This document shows positions 46,801-55,800 of a stretch of DNA of 64,000 bases, piece by piece. The DNA comes from Acanthococcus lagerstroemiae (Eukaryota; Arthropoda; Insecta; Hemiptera; Eriococcidae): the NCBI GenBank assembly GCA_031841125.1, contig CM063109.1:10144321-10208320 (forward strand), written 5' to 3'. The notes below the pieces were generated by a model, which made no database searches, was not told the origin of the DNA, and saw only the letters and a list, made by a program, of their open reading frames with translations. A program made the translations under genes and the position numbers. Position 1 is the first letter of the stretch. Every line of letters begins with the position of its first letter.

Positions 46801-49800
46801 TGGTAGAAAAAACCTGTTTTTTAAAAATTCCCACGCATTTTTGCGATTATATCGATAAAAACATGTTTACAAAAGAAAAGCTTGTACAGGACTTTTTTTA
46901 ATCGAAAATGTAACAAGGAACAATTTATATTATTTGCATTTTGGTCCTAAGGTGAATATTTTTTCAGATAACTGCGATTTAGCTAGTAAAGATCGGTTAT
47001 AAAAGAAAAAATAACAAAAGCAACGTTCTTCGAAACTTTCACACATTCTTGCGATTATCTCGGTAAATATGCGTTCTAGCGAAAAGTTGTATGGAATCTT
47101 CTTATAGAAAATGTAACAAGGAACATTTTATGTTATATGCATTTTAGTCCTGAAGTTGGTATGTTCCGAGATATTCGCGGTTTTTTGTAAAATCTCAGTA
47201 TTACACATAACTTCAAGGTCAAAGCAGCACGGGTTAATGACCTCAGATTGAGCTCAAATTTTTTATGGCGAGTTTTTAGGTCCATCGGAGCAAATTTCAG
47301 GGCGCACCTAATCGATTGGCGAAAACATGTAAAACAAGGGACACCCTCACGTGCACTTATTGGATGTTTTTCGAATTTCGATTTTCTCAAGGGTAGGGGA
47401 GGGGTATAGAGCACGATTACGAGGGACGCCGATAAAAAATTCAGAAGTAGCCAAAATAAGGGCTACCCAATCTACTGAAGATTAAAAATAGGTTTTCATT
47501 TTATCCGAATACTAAAGCCCAGAAGAGGGTTATCTGGCCCTCTCGTCGAGTATACTGTAAGTTCGAACGAATTCAACGATTCGAATCTTCCTTCAGTCAT
47601 CAAAACGAAGGTTCCCTGAAAATTGTTCGCACGAAAACTGAACGCAGAAAATGGTAAGATGTTAGGGTGCACGGCATCGAGCGTAGCCTCGAAGCCGGCG
47701 CGTCACCCTTTCACTGGGTTATTGGTTTTGGGCACGGACTTTAAAGCAGCGTGGTAACAATTCCACATTTCCAATGGAAACTGAGGTGCTCGTCGTCCTC
47801 TACGATGTGGTCGGCCAATCCAGAGCGTATAAAACACACCGCAATTCACCTTCCACAAGCCACTCATACGGCCATTCTTCGTGCTAACAATTCTCGTGCG
47901 ATCAGTTTCCGTATACGATCAATTTTCGTGCGAACAATTTTTCGGCCACCAAAACGAAACGCAACCGACCGAGGAACTACTTTAGTCGACCAACCTTTTC
48001 GCGTGCACTTTGATCAAGGGTCCTAGCAACATTGTATGCACTTCCGTAAAGTTACCATGCAGCAACACATCGAAGACTTCTTTCACTTTCTCAACCTGAC
48101 CGTTCGCAGCCAGCGTACTCAATAATTTCCAACACAGTACATTCAAGAACACATTTTCTTCGGGTTTATCCATCACTTCGGTGCTATCCGATTTTTTCTT
48201 TAGTACCTCCATAGCCTCTGTACAATTTCACAAAACAAAGAAGCAGCGTTGAACGTTTACAGAACTAGAAAGGAATAGGTTAATAGCATAATTTCTTTAT
48301 AAAAGGATAAAGAGAACGTTTATCAAAGAGGGCAACAGTTTTCGATACGAGTCGAAGGCACAGAGAAATGTTGCACGATTCGGTAGAGGTTCTCGTACCT
48401 TCTTGTATTAGGAGCATATTTTTCTGCACAAATCATTGTTAAATGTAAATACATAGGGGCATTTAGTATTGTCTTCAACGTCCGAATATTCGTAATGGCT
48501 TGCATCGGTGCTGGGATAGGAACCTGTATGGCTCCACTTCGCCAAGTCAACCGAAGGAGGTGAGTGACACCTCGCACTACCAGTTGGGTGGGCTGGAGTG
48601 CGAAGCTGGGAAAACTTAAACAGGAGTTCAGGGGCGTCGCACTCGCAACTGGGAAAACACTCATTGCTCGTGGTAGCTGGCGCTGGGAGCAGTGAGTTCG
48701 TCTTGCTCAAAGTTGTGCATACTGTCCATTGGGATGTTAACCTGAGTTTCCAAAGTGTACGAAAGGGGGATGATTTCACGAAATCATCCCCTTTCAATTC
48801 TTATCAGCTGTTCTCACCATATCACGATACTAGCGTTACCTAGGTGAGGTTGACATCCCAATAGGATGCGTCTGCGGGGCATTCTCTGCGGTGATCCACA
48901 GCTGACAGATTTCCGTTTCTACGTTATCATGAGCCATCATACCTAATTGTTCTGCTTCCTTCTTCTTTTCAATTTGTATCGAAAAATTCGTCACGCCACC
49001 CAAATTGCTGTCAGATACCAATAAAAGCTCGATTGATTGACTGTTACGTTTCTTTGTTTCATTTGGCAACACTGAGTTTCTCTTCTTCTCAGGGGGTAAA
49101 TTCGGATTTTACCCACAGGAATCCAGGAGAATAAGTACCATTTAACAATCATGTGTGCAGAAAAATGATTTTCGGACTTGCGAGAATGCTGACAGAATGA
49201 TAGTTTGCATCTCACCATCGTACTGTTCACGCTGAACGAAAGCGTTCGCCAACCGCAACGTTTTCGCCCTATCCAGCGTGAATTCTGGATTTTTCTCGCA
49301 CACCTTCCGATAGAGTTCCACTGCTTCCTCGTATCTGTCGACCGCGGCCAGCGTATCCATTAGCACCGCGTTCAATCCGTCACTGAAGGCATTTTCAGCT
49401 TCCAATTCCTGCGGCGATACAACAGAAGGTTGGTTGGATCTTTTCGTTTGAGGAACCAGCAATGCAAGTATCATCATCCTTACTCACCGTTTTCAGTGCC
49501 TGCATTTTCTCTAAATCTTTATCGCGACTGGCAATCAGGAAAAGATGTCGTTTGATTCCGACTGTCGACCTTCCTTTCGCATCCATCGTTTCCTGCAGTC
49601 GTTCAAGGGACTTCTCACTCTAAACAGAAAACAACTTTTCCAAATCAATATTATAAAATTTTCGACCAGCAGGCGGGGAAACGGCGACGAATACTTGACC
49701 AAAAGTCGAACGAACCACCGAACTGAGCAAAAGTTTTTGGTTTCTGTGCTTTACTGGCGGGGCAGCGTATTCTTCCGAAGTCAACTTTTGCAATACTGTC

Positions 49801-52800
49801 AACGAGGGCGTCTGCAATTCATCCTTCAAGAGGTTTCCTATATATTCCGCGCTCTTCGAACTGATGCCGATTCCGTTTGCGAACAGTTGCTGCGTATAAA
49901 CATACATCGGTTAGTCGAATTCGTTACAAGTGTAGCTGCTACTTAAGAAAGGCTTACTCGAATCAGAAAACAAAAAAGCATCACACTTGGTAATAACGGA
50001 AATTGGGTAATCTAGAAACGACTTGGGGAAAAACTGTTGCTATTGGCAGACGACTAAAACAACGAGCGTTGAGGGAGATCTTCCTTCGAACGTAACAAGA
50101 AAATGAACAAGCAATCGCACAGAACAGACATTTTCATACCTGAATTATTTTTTCAGCCAATACTGCGTGTTTTTTATCCTGTAGCAAGTCTCGAACGGCA
50201 TCTCCAACAATAGAACCAATCGGATTCCGGTAATCCGAAACATTCGTATCGTCTTCTTCTGTTCTCTCTTGATCCTGGTTAGTGGATTTCCAGTGTAAGC
50301 CGATCGAAACTTCCTTTAATATCTTTATGAACGAATCGACATCTTTTGTGGCGAGAAAACTAGCAACCAAAGGTCGTCGAATTATATACAACGGATAGAA
50401 CGCAGCAAAACTTTCGGCTGTCAAAAGCAAAGAAAGAGAATACATAAGAAATCGAAAACTATTTCGCAGCAGAAGCAAAATACGATTTAACACAGCTAGA
50501 AGACAGATTCACAAATTTGAGATATAAATTTCTTGGATTAATTTTGTTTTCCTCGAGAACTAAAACCCCCAACCTTCTAAGTAAAAAAATGAGCTGAGAT
50601 TTTGACAGTTAACACTCTACGAACGAGGTATCAAATTTCGAAGAGCTAGAAGACGAAGTCAGTGTATTTTTCCAAAATGAAGGGCAGGGGGTTGATTCAG
50701 AATTTGTTAACTGATTCCTTCATTCGTCTATTTTGTATTCTGCAATTCTGTTTCATCGGTAGGAGAGATTAAGAAGACAAAGAAAAGTAAAGACTGACGA
50801 CAAACAAGAAAGGAAATACTAACAGGATCAAAAAGCTAAAAACACAGAGATTGAAAAAAGAACAACCAATGTCTGAGAACGCCGTTAAAAATGAAAAGAC
50901 AGAAAAGCAGAACGACCAAAATGAAAGATTACTGAAAATACAATGAAGATTAATGATTGAAAGAGTCTGAAAGGAGAGAAAAAAAAAACCTGGAAGAAAG
51001 TAAGACGATTAGGAAGACTAAGAATACTGGGAGAGACTAAGCACGCTGAAAAATTACAAAAATGGAAGAATCGTCTAGAACTCTTTCCTTTATTTTCCCA
51101 CTATTTCGTCTTTCTCCACTTTTCCCGCTTGATCCTTTCAATCTTTTTGGTCTCTTTCATAGTATTTTCAGTCCTATTAATCTTTTTAATCCTTTTTAAT
51201 TTCACGCTTCGCTGATTCAGTATTTTCTTCGATTTTGTAATTCTTTCATTCTTCTTCTTCAGGCGCCATATTCGATGCCGGTCGTTGGCGGGGTCGGCGG
51301 GGTTGACTGGTCGACAAGACGTATTCGTCGACAGATGTAAAAAATCTCGGGTTTTCCTGAAAATGTATTATTTACAATTGAAAGGGCGTTGATGGAAAAC
51401 GTGCTAACTAACAATTCTGTGATCTGAGGGTGCCAAGTGTATAAGATGTCTTCTATTACAGCAAATTTTTGGCGAAGTGTCGGCGATATCAGCTTGGGCT
51501 GAGGAGGATGGCCCAGTTCCATCGTTCAGTGATTTCAGCTGGCTGATGACATCCACTAGTGATGATCGTGAAGATTGGAACCTCTCCAGGTTTTACGCCG
51601 ATGGTTCACAGTTTTACTGGTGGCAGTAGCTTGTCGGTTTCGTCCTCTAGTTGCTCGATTTTTTGGCTATCCGAGCATCTTGAGAGGGTGTCGGGCAATT
51701 CGTTGAGCTTCCCTGGTGTATGTTCAGTCGAGTAATTGAATTCTTGCATTAGCAGTGACCATCGCGTGAATTTACTCTTCTCATATTCTGCTTTCTCCAA
51801 CCAAAGCAAAGCGCGGTTGTCTGTTCGCAAGATGAATGGGCGCCCTTCGAGGTATGCTCGGTAGCGCTTCATACTCCATATAACCGCAAAACACATTTGC
51901 TCATTAGAGTGCCACCGTTGCGGTCTTCAAGGGTAAGCTCGACAACTTTGTGGCACTCTCTATGGGTGCGGAGGGCACCTAACGTTCTGAAATTTCAACC
52001 ACTGATAGTTTAGACTGTAAAGAACAATCTTCAACCAAGGTCTCATACACTTGCTAATTCGAGTTAGCACGTTTCCGTTATCGCTCTTTCAATTATATGA
52101 TGTATGAAACATTATTAGCGGTCTTTTTCCAGGTGGTCGTAGATAAAATTTGGCTGAAGAAGCGAGGGTAGTGTTTGAAAGTACCATCTAAGAGCCAATG
52201 CAGAGATATCCTTAATACTTCCAGATAAGGGTCTGAAAAGAGAAAAAAGTAAGAAGACTAGGAAGACCAAAATGATTAATACGACTAAGGCCTACTTTCT
52301 CAATCTCTAGTCAAACCTCTAGTTAGCTAACCTTAGTTATTCCTATTCGGTACTCTATCTACCGAATAGTTATCCGGTACTTTAACCGCTAGATAAGCGT
52401 TAACTAGGGATTGAGAAAGTGGGCCTAAGACGATTAAAAATACCGGGAGAGACCTAAGGACATTGAAAAATTACAAAAATGGAAGAATCGTCCAGAACTC
52501 TTTCCTTTATTTTTCCAGTATTTCGTTTTTCTTCAGGTTTCCCGTTCAATCTTTTTGGTCTCTTTCATAGTATTTTCAGTCCTGTTATTCGTTTTTAATT
52601 TTTATGCTTCGCTGATTCAGTATTTTTTTCGTATCTTTTTTTATTTATTTTGTAGTTCTTTCAGTCTTCTCAATCGTTCTTCTTCTTCAGGCGCCATATC
52701 CGATGCTCGACGTTGGCGGCCGCGACTCTCCTGGGCAGACTAGCTGGGGTAATTTGCCGTTGCTTTCCCACGGTTTTGTTGCGTTAGTTTTCCTTCTCTG

Positions 52801-55800
52801 AGCCGAAGAATGTTATTAGTCACATGTTGCACGATGCTGAATAAGTTGTCCACGACGAGCACACGTACAGTATCAATCTTTCTGATCTGGTGGTAACATG
52901 CTCTACGATTGTAATGCCTTGTTCGTGTGAACTGGCCGGAGGTTATAGGACGCGCCATGTTTCCACTTCGATTGATACTGTAGTCGCTGTATTCGCTAAG
53001 ATGTTAGTGCGGATATTCGAATATTATTAGCTTTCCAGCATTGGTGGAATTCGAACTGGAGACGCAAGGATTGCTAAGTGGGTACGTTATCACTTGACCA
53101 CACAGCGTTAGGATATACTTAATATTCTAGTCTTTCAATCATCTCAGCTTTTTCAGTCTTCCTATTATATCATTTTTTCAAATCTTCTAGTTTTCCGAAG
53201 TCTTTCTCACCCTTCTTCGTTTTTTCGATCGTCTTAATTTTCTTCACATATTTTTATTCTTCTTAGTCCAACTTTTAGTTGTTTTTTAGTCTTTCCGCTC
53301 TTTTTAGACTCCTTCAAATTTCTTTGCTTCCTCAATATTCCAGATTTTCATCAGCCTTATTCTTACCATTTAAAACGGTTTAATATTTGTAGTTAGATTT
53401 TAGTCTTGTCAGTCTTTGTAATTTTTGGTTTTTAGCCTTTATAGCATGTTTATCTTCCCAAGTCTTTTCAGCTTTGTTCACCTTCTCTTTCTTTTGCCAT
53501 CTTCAATCACCGATCTTATTTGTATTTTCAGTTATCTCAGCCTCTTCGGTCTTTCTAAATCTTCTCATTCTCATTTTACAAAGTCGTTTTGCCATAATCA
53601 ATCTTCTTCGCATTTTCAATAATTTTACTCCATTTTAGTTCGAATTTCAGTACTTTCAGTCGTCTTAATTTTATCAGCCCTGTGAGTACTCATATTTTTT
53701 CTCGTTTTTTCGGCCTGCTTCAATTAATTATTATTAATATCCTTGCACAAGTGCCCATGGGCCCAAATGACAGGCAGAGGGCACACTTGAAATTATGGAT
53801 AAGAAAAAAAGATAACTATAGGGGAAGGTATTAGAGGAACTGGCACCGAGGCAGGGCAGGCAATGGGGAGGGAGGTAACCGCTTCTAAGACGATGAAGAG
53901 GCCTATTCCAAGATATGCGAGAGAAAACCCAGGCTCTATCTGGGGAGGGGGGAATATTATAAACCTACTACTTCTCACGGATTAAGGAAAATGCCGGCCT
54001 CGTCGCCTAGGGAAGCCTGTAAGAGCGAAGCGGCCAGCTAGTTGCTTACCTACTTCTGCAGCTTTCATAATCTTTTTCTTATTAAGTAAATGAATAACGA
54101 CCGAGGACACAGCAGTAGATATCGACACGCCGCAAGACTTCAGATCCAGCAAAATTTTGTCGATGTTTACTTTTTCATTGTACATAAATGGAACAACATA
54201 TTCTCGAATAGTTTGGGCGTTAGGAACCAATCCATATTGCTTATTCATCGTTGTTAGGATGTCCAGAATACCTGAAAATTTCAATATTGCGAACGTTGAG
54301 GACGTCGAATATGGATAGTCACATTATTTTACTTACTCGTCGGAAAATCTACCCACCTACAACATCATTTTTCTTTCCACGCTGAACCAATAGTGGCCAA
54401 AAGTAATGGTGCCTTATTGGAATGCCATTTTCTTTTGCAACATTCATCAAAGTAAGAGCAGTTGATTCTTTGCCATATCGTAAACTGCATTCTAAAGCGA
54501 TGTTTACAGCATTTGGATTCAAATTCTCTCGAACCAGTTCGCTGCAGTACTTGAGTAACAAGTCTGTTGGCTAAAGTTAAAAAAAAAAGTAATCACAATA
54601 TTCAAACACCAAGATCACCAGTTGTCAACGACTCGCAAAAAGAAAACTTACCTGATCAGCAGCGACCATCTGAGAGATAAAAAAGTTACCGACAGGTAAC
54701 CAACTTCCATCAGGACGAGTAGATCTGTTCATGCTTTTCAACACCTTGTAAGCTATTTCGGCTTTATCTGCCAAAACTAATTTGCGGGTAAAATTAAACG
54801 CGTCATGATTGTAGTTCAAGGTTTTTCTCATTCTGTCCAGAAACTGGAAATTTCAAATAAGTATTACTATCGGCAAAATGAATTCTGTCATAGCTTATAG
54901 AAGAGCAACCAACTTTATCAACTTCATTTTCATGACCATGAATCGCGCACGCGTAAATCATATCGAAATAATCAGTATTCGAAAGCGCGATATCCTTAGT
55001 TTCACATAATCGAATCAATTCCTCGACTCGTTCGAAATTGCCTTGCTGGATATACCCGCAGGTCAAAAGAGCGTAGGTTTCTGACGATGGCTCAACTCCA
55101 GTATCCTTCATAACAGTGAGTATACCTTCGGCGCTCTCCATATCACTGAAATAAACGACAGATATGATGTAGTAAGGAAATCGACCAATTTGAGCAAAGT
55201 TTTGAAACTTTTCAACCACTCTGTAACTAATGAGTAACGACACAAATTACTTCAAAAGTTTCACCGAGCCGAAATGTTAGTCGCAAGCAAAACATCTTAA
55301 AATCTTCAATTTCAAATCTGGTAGTGCTAAAAGGGATAATCTGAAGGTTTACGAGCTCCTTTCCATCACATAAGACTCCTCCAAATGGCACTAGAGGGTT
55401 TTATCCCTGTCCGCTAGGCACCACATTAAATTTGTCTGCCAGGCAGCAGGTGACATGAGAAATGCAGAGGAAATAGTAGAAGAATAACCGAATAAACTAC
55501 ACATAGACAAGAGGAGTCAGCATATAAGGAGCTGGAAGGTATAGAGACTTATTACCTCAAAAACATGATTAAGAAACCCAATGTGGTATCGACTCCCCGA
55601 TTTTAAATCGCAAGTCCGAATCTGCCCCATCGCAAAGCCAAAGATGAACTGGAAAAAGGAAACAAACAGCTAAGGATCTTGCATTTCCATCCTAAATCTT
55701 GACTCCGTTCTCTTCTCCAGGCAGAAGGTGCTGCTTCCATCTGCCTCTCTGACTACTACCTACATGTTTTCTCTCTAATAGGTCTGTTTGTCTTGCAGAC

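Larger units (their letters stand above)
41154..47994. other. LRPPRC intron 13 (6.8 kb)
   Basis: The intron contains the giant inverted repeat of 44.6-47.4 kb. Between 41.2 and 44.6 kb I see no recognisable element. Near 47,690-47,960 a TATA-like GCGTATAAAAC and three copies of CGTGCGAACAATTTT-like sequence resemble an old LTR or promoter fragment. No gene is supported. Confidence 0.55.
50418..54049. other. LRPPRC intron 8 (3.6 kb)
   Basis: The intron holds a gypsy RNase H remnant, a ~290-bp direct repeat, a tRNA-like SINE head and long pyrimidine-rich tracts (53,110-53,720). No other gene is seen. Confidence 0.7.

Noticed and set aside
48408..48797. 129-aa minus-strand open frame in LRPPRC intron 12
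   Set aside because: It overlaps a hairpin-rich stretch, has no recognisable motif, and is not needed between exons 12 and 13, which join in phase.
53047..53100. tRNA gene on the minus strand
   Set aside because: A- and B-box-like motifs are present but both deviate from consensus, and the acceptor stem does not close, so a SINE head is more likely.
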